Shown here: one piece after another, positions 1 through 6,989 of the stretch
How the letters are laid out: each line of letters opens with the position of its first letter
Numbering within the stretch: position 1 is the first letter of the stretch
Assembly (NCBI GenBank): GCA_903929895.1
Contig: CAIYWM010000346.1
Coordinates: 1-13,955 of the forward strand
Source of the DNA: an uncultured Alphaproteobacteria bacterium
GTDB lineage: Bacteria > Pseudomonadota > Alphaproteobacteria > Reyranellales > Reyranellaceae
DNA length: 13,955 bases
Direction of reading: 5' to 3'
The notes under the pieces: generated by a model
Database searches by the model: none
What the model was told of the DNA's origin: nothing
The model's input: only the letters and a program-made list of their open reading frames with translations
Position numbers and translations under genes: made by a program

Positions 1-766
1 CGACGAGTTCGGCGAGTCGCGCCTTGGTGTCGGCAACAGGCAGGCGATAGTAGTCGCGCAGGTCGAATTCCGTGGCGACGCCGAGGGCGCGGGCGGAGAG
101 ACGCAGCAGCTCGCGCTGGGCTTCTTCGGGCGACGGTGTCGACAATGCCTGGATGTGCGCGGGCAGCACACGCTCAGTGAGATCGTAGACCCGCTCGAAC
201 GTGCCGCGTCGCGTGGCGGTCGTGGCGATGCCGGCGAAGAACAGCCATTCGAGCGCCAGCTTGCCGTCGTTCCAGCCCCACCAGGGCCCACGCTTCGGGC
301 CGCCGTTGGCGAGCTCGGACGCGGCGATGGGTCCGCGATCCTCGACCTCGCGGCGGACCTCCTCGATATAGGCCGCCTTCTCGCGACGGAACTCCTGCAG
401 CTTGCCCTTGCTGGTCCCGGCGGCGGCGCGCGCCATGCGCCAGCGCAGAAGTGGCTGGGAGGCGAGCGGCAGCAGCGAGGCCTCGTGCGCCCAGAACTCG
501 AAGAGACCGCGGCGGCTGCTGCGGCCCCAGGCCAGCCCGTCGAGATGCGCGCTGTCGTAGTTGCCGAGCCGAGAGAACAGCGGGAGATAGTGGGCGCGCG
601 CCAGAACGTTGACCGAATCGATCTGCAGCAGACCCAGCCGGTCGATGGTGCGCTTCACATGGCCGAGGTTCGCGACGCCGTCGGAACGCTGAATGCCGAA
701 TCCCTGCGCCGCCAGGGCAAGGCGCCGGGCCGCGGCGGCGCCGATCTTGTTTTTCCGGGAAGACAC
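1..766 (-). CDS. ycaQ: YcaQ-type DNA glycosylase (winged-helix, HTH_42 family), C-terminus cut by window edge
   Basis: The first 255 residues of a protein usually about 400 long are visible; the rest lies left of base 1. The family (HTH_42, AlkZ/YcaQ) consists of winged-helix DNA glycosylases; E. coli YcaQ excises bulky N7-alkylguanine lesions and unhooks DNA interstrand crosslinks. Seen here: the LGLLQIDSVNVLARAHY block (residues 44-60) with the catalytic-type Q48-I49-D50 triplet, the LFSRLGNYD block (63-71), the FEFWAHEASLLP block (89-100) and a GPWWGWNDGKLALEWLFFAG block (160-179), all typical of this family. QxD is the triplet of YcaQ-like members; AlkZ-like members have QxQ. The start is GTG at 766: an in-frame TAG lies four codons upstream and AGGGTGG precedes it as a possible ribosome binding site. 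It follows the SGNH hydrolase gene after 69 bases, so co-transcription is possible but not shown. Confidence 0.88.
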   Translation of the reverse strand, partial: MSSRKNKIGAAAARRLALAAQGFGIQRSDGVANLGHVKRTIDRLGLLQIDSVNVLARAHYLPLFSRLGNYDSAHLDGLAWGRSSRRGLFEFWAHEASLLPLASQPLLRWRMARAAAGTSKGKLQEFRREKAAYIEEVRREVEDRGPIAASELANGGPKRGPWWGWNDGKLALEWLFFAGIATTATRRGTFERVYDLTERVLPAHIQALSTPSPEEAQRELLRLSARALGVATEFDLRDYYRLPVADTKARLAELV

Positions 767-835
767 GTCACCACCCTAATTCACGCGTGGCGGCATCGGC
801 CATGGGATAAGGGTGCATTCGCACGTCGCTCGCGC

Positions 836-1891
836 TCAGTTCGGCTTGACCATGGCTTTCAATGCCTGCTCATCGATGAACTTCGCGAGCAATTCGGCAC
901 CCAGCGCCGACCAGTGGGCGCCGGTGGGCGAGAAGAGATCGGCCTTGTTGCCCTTGTAGTCCCTCACGACGTCGTTTGAGTCGATCACCGGCACGCCCAT
1001 TTCGCGCGCCACCTCGGCTCCCTCCCGCGAGTAGCGCAGGAGCAGCCGGTTCTGGCCGATGTCGTGGAGGCCGCCCATGATGACATAGAGCGGCTTGGCG
1101 CCGTTCTTCCGGATGAGTTCGATGAACTCGCGAAGCGTCCGATTATAGTTTTCCCGTACCTCCGGGACGATCGGATACTCCGGGACCGGCGCGGAACTGT
1201 GAGTCGGCCCGAAGGGATTCAGGTATTCGATGTAGCGCACGATCAGCGAGTTGCGCTTCAGCCAGCGCGACTGGTCGAGGTTCGTCGCGAACAGGCCATG
1301 CTTGCCCTGGGCGACCGCGTCCTTGAGGCTCACTCCCTCCTCCTCGAGGTGACGCGCGTTAGCCTCCTCGTTCAGGCCGGAATAGATGATGACCACGTCA
1401 GGCTTGAGCTTGGGCAGGTCACGCTTCGCCCGTGCCACTTCCTGGCCGATCGACCAAACGATGGCGCCGGCGTTGAGGACCTGGGACTTCGGTCCGGCAT
1501 ACTTGCGAAGCTCCTCCTGCAGCCGGATCGGCCAGGCCTGGTCGGTCTCGAGGTTGAAGCAGAAGGTGGTCGAGCCGCCATAGGCGATGACGCGGATCGA
1601 GCCCGGCGGCTTCGGTTCGAAGACGTCCTCCTTGTTGCGGAAGCCGTAATTGTTCGTCTCGGAGTTCGAGTTATAGCCGTTGCGGGAATGGATCGCGCCG
1701 AGCTCGGCGTCATGGGTCCAAAGCCCGTAGGTCTTGCCGGGCACGCCGTACTTGAAGTGCATGATCGCGTAGCCCACGCCCTCGATCGCCAGGATGCCGG
1801 CGATGGGGAATCCCACCAGGAGGATCAGGCTGAAGAGAACCTTCTTCCAGAGCGGAAGGTTGGCCGTCGTGGTCTTCGCCGGTTGCGCCAT
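836..1891 (-). CDS. Membrane-anchored SGNH/GDSL-type hydrolase
   Basis: 351 residues. Residues 13-45 form one hydrophobic N-terminal segment with a lysine pair before it (signal anchor), so the catalytic part is probably periplasmic. SGNH blocks are readable: VIAYGGSTTF (101-110) with nucleophile Ser107, NAG (140-142) with oxyanion Gly142, IIYSGLNEE (168-176) with Asn174, and a C-terminal GAHWSALG (324-331) with His326. The usual Asp three residues before the His is Thr323 here; Asp318 is the nearest acid. Relatives are esterases or O-acetyl-modifying enzymes of glycans and lipids; the substrate here cannot be read from sequence. Start: ATG at 1891 has an AGGA six bases upstream; a TTG 21 bases further up (1912) would add seven residues but lacks a good site and would sit almost on the predicted transcription start. 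Function in surface polysaccharide modification is an inference from family and neighbourhood. Confidence 0.82.
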   Translation of the reverse strand: MAQPAKTTTANLPLWKKVLFSLILLVGFPIAGILAIEGVGYAIMHFKYGVPGKTYGLWTHDAELGAIHSRNGYNSNSETNNYGFRNKEDVFEPKPPGSIRVIAYGGSTTFCFNLETDQAWPIRLQEELRKYAGPKSQVLNAGAIVWSIGQEVARAKRDLPKLKPDVVIIYSGLNEEANARHLEEEGVSLKDAVAQGKHGLFATNLDQSRWLKRNSLIVRYIEYLNPFGPTHSSAPVPEYPIVPEVRENYNRTLREFIELIRKNGAKPLYVIMGGLHDIGQNRLLLRYSREGAEVAREMGVPVIDSNDVVRDYKGNKADLFSPTGAHWSALGAELLAKFIDEQALKAMVKPN

Positions 1892-1897
1892 GCTTTT

Positions 1898-1901
1898 TCC
1901 T
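1898..1901 (-). promoter_or_regulatory. Ribosome binding site deciding the SGNH hydrolase start
   Basis: AGGA on the minus strand, six bases before the ATG at 1891. It favours this ATG over the in-frame TTG at 1912. Confidence 0.6.
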
Positions 1902-1921
1902 GCACTCCCCAATGCGCGGCG

Positions 1922-1950
1922 ACTATCGGTCAGGTGACGATTGCGTTCAA
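1922..1950 (-). promoter_or_regulatory. Possible sigma-70-type promoter for the SGNH hydrolase
   Basis: On the minus strand TTGAAC (1950-1945) and GATAGT (1927-1922) are separated by exactly 17 bases. Each hexamer matches the consensus at four of six positions. Transcription would start near 1915, about 25 bases before the ATG at 1891. This is a by-eye match in GC-rich DNA and could be chance. Confidence 0.33.
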
Positions 1951-1963
1951 TGCGGATCGCCGC

Positions 1964-2224
1964 TCACTTCCCCTCGAACCGCTTCAGCGCCTTTGCAACT
2001 GCTTCGGCCTGGCGGTTGGAGACGTGTCCATTGGCCTTGAACTCGCTCACGACCTTCTTGAGGAAAGGACTGCGCTCGGTGTGAAGCTCGGCGCGCTTCA
2101 TCAGCGCCTCGTGGATATGGGCAGGTCCGCGATTGCGCGCCGCCCGGCGTGCGCGGAAGACCCTGACGGCGATGGCGACGACGAAGGCCACGCCCACGAC
2201 GATGAGGATTTCGGTCAGCTGCAT
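1964..2224 (-). CDS. Small single-pass membrane protein, unknown function
   Basis: 86 residues, not recognised. Residues 5-22 (EILIVVGVAFVVAIAVRV) form one strong transmembrane helix at the very N-terminus, followed at once by an arginine-rich stretch (RVFRARRAARNR, 21-32). By the positive-inside rule the remaining soluble part is cytoplasmic. That part (33-86) is charged and looks helical, ending FKANGHVSNRQAEAVAKALKRFEGK-like with many Lys and Ala. The start ATG lies 28 bases after the amidase stop, and no coding alternative fits this stretch, so it is likely translated from the amidase transcript. The Shine-Dalgarno match is weak (CGGGA). A scaffold or regulatory role is possible but there is no direct evidence. 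Confidence 0.65.
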   Translation of the reverse strand: MQLTEILIVVGVAFVVAIAVRVFRARRAARNRGPAHIHEALMKRAELHTERSPFLKKVVSEFKANGHVSNRQAEAVAKALKRFEGK

Positions 2225-2252
2225 GAGTCCCGGAGCCTGTGCTGGTGGCGGG

Positions 2253-3629
2253 TCAACCGGAGCCGAGCGCCGTCTCGGCGCGCTGCGCCATCGCCAGCAA
2301 CGGACGGTCGTGCAGCCGTGGCGCGACGATCTGCAGGCCGACGGGCAGCCCGTCACGACCCGTGCCGCAGGGGATCGAGATGGCGGGCGCGAGGGCGAGG
2401 TTGAACAGCGGCGTGAAGGCGGCGTGGCCGCGTGGGCCGACTTCCTTGTTCTCGATGATCTTCGGATAGACCTGCTCGACCGGCCAGGAGACACAGGCGG
2501 TCGTCGGCGTCAGCAGGTAGTCGTACTCGGTGAAGAACTGCGCCACCGAGCGGGCGCAGGCGTCGGCAAAGCGGAAGGCGGCGACGACATCGGTGCCCGG
2601 CACCGACCGGCCGCGCTCGATCAGGCTCGAGATGTTGTCGCCGAACAGGTTCTTGTCGGTGGCTTGTTGCTGGCCATAGAGCAGGGCGGAGGCTGAACTG
2701 TTGACGGCGGCGAACGCAGTCTCGGACGTATCGCCGGGCCAGATGACATCGGCCTCCTCGATACGCCAGCCGGCGGCGCGCAGCTTCGCCACGGCGGCCT
2801 CGAAGGCCGCCATGACATCGGGATCGACGGGCACGCCGAGGCCGAGCCGTGGGCTCACCGCGATGCGCGGGCTACTGGGCGGCGGCACATCGAGCAGCGC
2901 TACCGAATGGGGGTCGCGCCGGTCGGGTCCGGCCATCACCTCGAACGCAACTTTGGCGTCGGCGACGGTGCGGCCCATGGGCGCCGTCACGCCGTAGAGC
3001 GGGCCGTAGGCGCCGCCGAAGCCGAACGGGGCAGGGATGGCGCCGGCCGAAGTCTTGAGACCAACGACGCCACAGTGAGAGGCGGGCCGCCGTCCCGAGC
3101 CACCGCCATCGGTACCGAGCGCGATCGGCGTGAAGCCCGCAGCAAGGGCTGCCGCTGCGCCGCCCGAGGAGCCTCCCGGCGTCAATGCCGGATTCATCGG
3201 ATGACGGGACGGACCGTAGACCTTGTTCTCGGTGTGGCCCTTGGCGGCCATCTCCGGCGTGTTGGTCATGCCGAGGAAGATGCCGCCGGCGGCCTTGAGG
3301 CGTTCGACGGCGACGGCATCGCGCGGCGGCTTGAAATCCTTGTAGAGGAGCGAGCCGTTGGTGACGGTGCGGCCCTGCACCCAGGTCGTGTCCTTCACCG
3401 TGTAGGGGACGCCGAGGATCGCGCCATCGCAGCCCTGCTTGCGTCTCGCATCGACGGCGTCCGCGGAGGCTCGGGCCTCTGCGGGATCGAAGTCGACGAT
3501 GGCGGTGAGTTGCCCGTTCCGCGCCTCGACGCGGGCGATGGCCATCTCGGCCACGTCGCGGGCCGTCGTCTTGCCCGTACGCACGGCGGCAGCGATGGCG
3601 GCGGCGCCCTGATCCAGCAACTCGGTCAT
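2253..3629 (-). CDS. Amidase-signature family hydrolase
   Basis: 458 residues, a normal length for the family. Amidase-signature enzymes hydrolyse amides with a Ser-cisSer-Lys triad, and all parts are visible: Lys79 in GVPYTVKDT (73-81), the TPGGSSGGAAAALAAG block (150-165) with the bridging serine at 154/155, and GTDGGGSGRRPASHCGVVGLK (172-192) with nucleophile Ser178. The C-terminal part carries the usual DGLPVGLQIVAP motif. No signal peptide, so cytoplasmic. The start ATG at 3629 has GAGGA seven bases upstream (3641-3637 on the minus strand). It is the first gene of a leftward group and is divergent from the DUF2161 gene, 48 bases away. Sequence cannot separate a general amidase from a GatA-type subunit; absence of gatB/gatC neighbours and the GSGRRP variant of the nucleophile block argue for a stand-alone amidase of unknown substrate. 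Confidence 0.92.
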   Translation of the reverse strand: MTELLDQGAAAIAAAVRTGKTTARDVAEMAIARVEARNGQLTAIVDFDPAEARASADAVDARRKQGCDGAILGVPYTVKDTTWVQGRTVTNGSLLYKDFKPPRDAVAVERLKAAGGIFLGMTNTPEMAAKGHTENKVYGPSRHPMNPALTPGGSSGGAAAALAAGFTPIALGTDGGGSGRRPASHCGVVGLKTSAGAIPAPFGFGGAYGPLYGVTAPMGRTVADAKVAFEVMAGPDRRDPHSVALLDVPPPSSPRIAVSPRLGLGVPVDPDVMAAFEAAVAKLRAAGWRIEEADVIWPGDTSETAFAAVNSSASALLYGQQQATDKNLFGDNISSLIERGRSVPGTDVVAAFRFADACARSVAQFFTEYDYLLTPTTACVSWPVEQVYPKIIENKEVGPRGHAAFTPLFNLALAPAISIPCGTGRDGLPVGLQIVAPRLHDRPLLAMAQRAETALGSG

Positions 3630-3677
3630 GTGTTTTTCCTCATTTGCCCACTTCTTAGCATGATAGCGTGCGCCGCC

Positions 3678-4328
3678 ATGACGTTGGAGAGCGACCTCTA
3701 TGCGCCGGTGAAGGCGCTGCTCGAAGGACAGGATTATGTCGTCAAGGGCGAGGTGCGTGGCTGCGACGTGGTGGCGGTCCGCGGCAGGGAGCCGCCCGTG
3801 GTCGTCGAGCTGAAGCGGACCTTCGGGCTCGGTCTGGTTCTGCAGGGCGTCGACCGGCTGGCGCTCACCGATCTGGTCTATCTCGCCGTCGGCCAGTGGC
3901 CGAAGCAGATGAAGAACGTGAAGAAGCTTTGCCGACGCCTGGGCCTGGGCTTCATCGTGGTGGCCAAGGGCAAGGCCGACGTAGTGCTGGATCCCGCGCC
4001 CTATGTCCCGCGCCAGAACAAGCGAAAGGCCGGCCGCATGCTGGGCGAGCATGCTCGCCGGGTCGGTGATCCCAATCTCGGCGGTCAGGCCATGCGGGCG
4101 CCGCTTATGACGGCCTACCGCCAGGAAGCGCTGCGCTGCGCCGAGCTGCTGGCGGCGAACGGACCGATGAAGGTGGCGGCGCTGCGCAAGGCCGGCGATG
4201 CGCCGAAAGCGGCCCAGATCCTGCAACAGGATGTCTATGGCTGGTTCGAGAGGGTCGAGCGAGGTGTCTATGCGATCACGCCGAAGGGGCGGGAAGGTCT
4301 GGAGCGGTTCGACCGCAAGCCGGCCTGA
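3678..4328 (+). CDS. DUF2161-type protein with PD-(D/E)XK-like nuclease core
   Basis: 216 residues. Residues 1-110 look like a restriction-endonuclease fold: Asp30 in GEVRGCDVVAV, then a strand carrying VVVELKRTF (41-49) with Glu44-x-Lys46, the D...ExK pattern that binds metal in PD-(D/E)XK nucleases. Residues 145-210 look like a small winged-helix domain (LRCAELLAANGPMKVAALRKAG, then YGWFERVERGVYAITPKG). This arrangement matches DUF2161, annotated as a putative phosphodiesterase family common in alphaproteobacteria; no function is established that I know of. Start: ATG at 3678 is chosen because the protein then begins MTLESDLYAPVK as is typical; an in-frame ATG at 3660 would add MIACAA. Neither has a good ribosome binding site. 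Its stop is directly followed by the phosphoesterase start, so the two are probably co-translated. Confidence 0.85.
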   Translation: MTLESDLYAPVKALLEGQDYVVKGEVRGCDVVAVRGREPPVVVELKRTFGLGLVLQGVDRLALTDLVYLAVGQWPKQMKNVKKLCRRLGLGFIVVAKGKADVVLDPAPYVPRQNKRKAGRMLGEHARRVGDPNLGGQAMRAPLMTAYRQEALRCAELLAANGPMKVAALRKAGDAPKAAQILQQDVYGWFERVERGVYAITPKGREGLERFDRKPA

Positions 4329-5126
4329 ATGCTGATCGCGCACCTCTCCGATCCGCACGTTCGAGCCAACGGCGAACTCTATCAGGGCGTGGTGGATTCA
4401 AACGCGCAGTTCGCGGCCGCGGTCGCGCATGTCAACACGCTCGATCCACGACCCGACCTGATATTGCTGAGCGGCGACCTCGTGGATCATGGCCACGCCG
4501 ACGAATACGCCATGCTGGCCCGGCTGCTGGCGTCGCTCGACGTGCCCGCGCTGGCAATTCCGGGCAACCATGACGAACGCGAGGCCTTCCGTCAGGCGTT
4601 TGCCGGACAGCCGTGGCTGCCGGCGCAGGGCCCGATCGACTATGCGGTGGGCGACCGTGGCCCCGTGCGCATCGTGGCGCTCGACGTCACCTTGCCGGGC
4701 CTGCACCACGGGGCGGTGAGCGAAGAGGGGGCGGCCTGGCTCGATCTCATGCTGGCTGCCGAACCATCGCGCCCGACGATCGTGATGATGCACCAGCCAC
4801 CGTTCGACACGGGCATTCCCTACATGGACCTCTATTCCTGCCGGGAGGGATCGCGGCTTGCCGCGGTCCTGTCGCGGCACAAGCAGGTCGAGCGCCTCCT
4901 GTGCGGGCACGTCCACCGCTTCATGCAGCTGCGGTTCGGCGGCACGATGTTGTGTACCGCGCCGTCCACGACGACGACGATCGCGCTGCAGCTTCGGGCC
5001 GACGCCAGGCCCGCTTCGCACATCGAGCCGCCGGCGATGCTGCTGCATCATTGGCGGGAGAGAACGGGGCTCGTCACCCATTACGTCCCGATCGGAAGCT
5101 TTCCGGGGCCGTATCCGTTCGCCTGA
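4329..5126 (+). CDS. CpdA-like calcineurin-type metallophosphoesterase
   Basis: 265 residues, cytoplasmic, typical length of class III cyclic-nucleotide phosphodiesterase relatives. The binuclear-metal motifs are complete: Asp8 and His10 in HLSDPH, Asp50 in LLSGDLVDHG, Asn80-His81 in PGNHDE, His155 in MMHQPPF, and His194/His196 in CGHVHR. The family hydrolyses phosphodiesters such as cAMP, but substrate identity varies greatly (nucleotides, glycerophosphodiesters) and cannot be told from sequence. The ATG follows the upstream TGA with no base between and no clear Shine-Dalgarno site, so re-initiation after the DUF2161 gene is likely. Confidence 0.9.
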   Translation: MLIAHLSDPHVRANGELYQGVVDSNAQFAAAVAHVNTLDPRPDLILLSGDLVDHGHADEYAMLARLLASLDVPALAIPGNHDEREAFRQAFAGQPWLPAQGPIDYAVGDRGPVRIVALDVTLPGLHHGAVSEEGAAWLDLMLAAEPSRPTIVMMHQPPFDTGIPYMDLYSCREGSRLAAVLSRHKQVERLLCGHVHRFMQLRFGGTMLCTAPSTTTTIALQLRADARPASHIEPPAMLLHHWRERTGLVTHYVPIGSFPGPYPFA

Positions 5127-5192
5127 GTTCTCTCCCGGATTATCTTCGGCACAGGTGCAACCGCGTCAGCGTTCGGGCATTATCCCGCCCTG

Positions 5193-6206
5193 ATGCGCAC
5201 CCTCGAGATCGTCCACCGCACTCGCTACGAATACTCCGAGCCGGTGTCGCTCGGCGATCACCGGCTGATGTTCCGCCCGCGCGACAGTCACGACCTTCGG
5301 CTTCTTCGCACCGGATTGGTGATCGACCCTGCGGCCCAGGTGCGCTGGATCCACGATCCCTTCGGCAATTCGATCGCCATCGCGTCGTTCGAGGGCAAGA
5401 CCCAGGTTCTTGAGCTTGTCAGCACGATCCAGCTCGAGCATTTCGGCGTCCCGCCCGAACTACCGCCTATCGAGGAATTCGCCCGTACCTTGCCGTTCAG
5501 TTACGCCGCGGAGGAGGCACCTGACCTGGCGCGCTACATCGAGCGCTCCTATCCGGACCCGAGTTCGATCGTCGGGCCCTGGACCAAGCAATTCATGGAA
5601 GGTGAGGGTGGCAACGATACGTTCGAACTCCTGAAGCGGGTCTGCATGGGCATCCAGCAGAAGCTGAGTTACGCAATGCGGTTCGAGATCGGCACGCAGG
5701 TGCCGGCAGTCACGCTCGAGACCGGCGGCGGGACCTGCCGCGACTACGCCCTGCTGATGATGGAATGCTGCCGATCACTGGGTCTCGCGGCGCGCTTCAT
5801 CACTGGCTACCTCTACGATCCCGCGCTCGACACTGCGCCGGGCGAGGCGACGACCCATGCCTATCCCCATGCCTGGATGGAGGTCTACCTGCCGGGCGCC
5901 GGTTGGGTGGAATTCGACCCGACCAATGGGATCATCGGAAGCGAGCGGCTGATCCGCGTGGCGGTCGGACGCGACCCGGAGCAGGCCATGCCGATCAAGG
6001 GCACCTTCACCGGATCGTCCGAGGTTACGGTCAATGCCTCGGTCGAGGTGCAGGTCCATACACTTGCGCCGGCGCCCGTTGCCGATACGGCGGTTCCGCT
6101 GGAGCCGGTGTCGTTGCAGGCTCCTGTGCCTCCGCCGACGCCAGCGGCGGCTCCGCCACCAGAATCGGCAGCTCCGCCCCAGGCCACACCCTCCCAAGCC
6201 CTTTGA
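5193..6206 (+). CDS. Bacterial transglutaminase-like cysteine peptidase family protein
   Basis: 337 residues. Residues 1-85 match the beta-rich N-terminal domain found in this family (begins LEIVHRTRYEYSEPVSLGDH, with FRPRDSHDL). The core follows: Cys182 in TGGGTCRDYALLMMECCRSLG, His226 in THAYPHAWMEVYLPG, and Asp242 in WVEFDPTNG form the catalytic triad. Residues 288-337 are a low-complexity Pro/Ala tail. There is no signal peptide or membrane segment, so it is probably cytoplasmic. Members act as peptidases or protein cross-linkers; most are uncharacterised. It begins 66 bases after the phosphoesterase gene with no clear Shine-Dalgarno site. A catalogue of its partners cannot be inferred here. 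Confidence 0.9.
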   Translation: MRTLEIVHRTRYEYSEPVSLGDHRLMFRPRDSHDLRLLRTGLVIDPAAQVRWIHDPFGNSIAIASFEGKTQVLELVSTIQLEHFGVPPELPPIEEFARTLPFSYAAEEAPDLARYIERSYPDPSSIVGPWTKQFMEGEGGNDTFELLKRVCMGIQQKLSYAMRFEIGTQVPAVTLETGGGTCRDYALLMMECCRSLGLAARFITGYLYDPALDTAPGEATTHAYPHAWMEVYLPGAGWVEFDPTNGIIGSERLIRVAVGRDPEQAMPIKGTFTGSSEVTVNASVEVQVHTLAPAPVADTAVPLEPVSLQAPVPPPTPAAAPPPESAAPPQATPSQAL

Positions 6207-6231
6207 CATCTCAGAATTACAGCGGTTGAGT
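6203..6231 (+). promoter_or_regulatory. Weak promoter candidate before the polysaccharide locus
   Basis: A perfect TTGACA (6203-6208) overlaps the transglutaminase stop codon. Seventeen bases later stands TTGAGT (6226-6231), only a 3 of 6 match to a -10 box. It is the best candidate for transcription of the ligase-side genes in this gap, but the -10 is poor. Confidence 0.25.
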
Positions 6232-6235
6232 GCAC

Positions 6236-6258
6236 AAAAAAGGGCTATGACACAGCCC
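6236..6258 (-). terminator. Possible intrinsic terminator facing leftward
   Basis: On the plus strand A6 (6236-6241) is followed by GGGCT (6242-6246), a seven-base loop and AGCCC (6254-6258). Read on the minus strand this is a five-pair GC-rich hairpin followed by six T residues, the layout of a Rho-independent terminator. No minus-strand gene lies upstream of it, so it would stop antisense transcription entering the transglutaminase gene. The stem is short. Confidence 0.3.
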
Positions 6259-6302
6259 GACGATACGGGGAGTGGCTTCTGGGCGTCTCAATCAATGGGC
6301 TC

Positions 6303-6989
6303 GTGCGTGGACTGCTCGGCTTGGGCGGGCTTCTTCTCGTCTGGTTCGCATGGCCTGTGATGAAGAGCGCGTGGCAGGCGCAGCAGGCCGACGCGGCAAC
6401 GACGGCGCTTCGGCTGAATTACAAGATCTCACTGGACGCAGTGCTGAGTGCCATCGACAGGCTCGACCGAGCGGTCGAGTCCGATCCGATCGCCATTCGC
6501 TACTTCCAGCGGTCCGAGCTGCTGGCCGGTGCCGCCCTGTCACCCTATTTCGCGCCGACGGCCCAGCAGCGGACCGAATGGCTGAATCGCGCCGAGGACG
6601 ACCTCCGAACAGGCTTGGGACAGGATCCTGCCCGGGGCGTTCAGTGGCTGCGCCTCTCGTCCGTGCGGCTGGCGCTGGAGGGACCTTCCCAGAGGTCGGT
6701 CGCGCCGCTCCTGATGTCGATCGATACTGCGCCCATGCTCCTGCCGCTGTGGCCGGCGCGACTGAGGCTGATCCTCGACAACTGGCAGGCGCTGACGAGG
6801 GAGCAGCGCGAGAGGGTCGCCCTCTATGTCGCGCGGACCTGGCAGCTGTCGTCCGGTCGAGACTGGTTCGCCGACGCCATCCGGACCCCGGTTGACGAGC
6901 TGTTCATCCGCTATTTCGTGCGCAACGAGGCAGGCGCGCAGGACGAACTCACGCGTCTGTTGACGGAACGCAGGAAGAGGAAGCCATGA
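6303..6989 (+). CDS. Unknown membrane-anchored helical protein coupled to the O-antigen ligase gene
   Basis: 228 residues from GTG at 6303; family not recognised. Residues 3-20 (GLLGLGGLLLVWFAWPVM) form one hydrophobic anchor. The rest is predominantly helical and rich in Ala, Leu, Arg, with a helix-pair look resembling tetratricopeptide-type folds around LDAVLSAIDRLDRAVESDP (44-62) and WLNRAEDDLRTGLGQDP (93-109), but no canonical repeat. It ends in a basic tail (ERRKRKP). The stop overlaps the next start by four bases (ATGA), so it is translationally coupled to the ligase-type gene and probably works with it in the envelope. The start is uncertain: the GTG has no Shine-Dalgarno site, an in-frame CTG at 6279 has GGGGAG six bases upstream, and the first in-frame ATG (6360) would remove the membrane segment. 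Confidence 0.75.
   Translation: MRGLLGLGGLLLVWFAWPVMKSAWQAQQADAATTALRLNYKISLDAVLSAIDRLDRAVESDPIAIRYFQRSELLAGAALSPYFAPTAQQRTEWLNRAEDDLRTGLGQDPARGVQWLRLSSVRLALEGPSQRSVAPLLMSIDTAPMLLPLWPARLRLILDNWQALTREQRERVALYVARTWQLSSGRDWFADAIRTPVDELFIRYFVRNEAGAQDELTRLLTERRKRKP

Noticed and set aside
155..979. A plus-strand open frame of 274 residues at the left edge
   Set aside because: It is the antisense shadow of the YcaQ-like gene and the end of the SGNH gene; its translation has no domain, while the minus strand carries clear family motifs.
3630..4358. Upstream extension of the amidase frame by over 240 residues
   Set aside because: The extension is antisense to the DUF2161 gene and resembles no protein. 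The ATG at 3629 has a good GAGGA site and gives the normal family length.
6061..6203. Pro/Ala-rich repeat-like stretch at the transglutaminase C-terminus
   Set aside because: It is low-complexity coding sequence without a regular repeat unit; not a DNA repeat or separate element.
6236..6242. A AAA AAG heptamer as a programmed -1 frameshift site
   Set aside because: It lies between genes, 30 bases after the transglutaminase stop codon, so no ribosome would normally be reading a frame through it.
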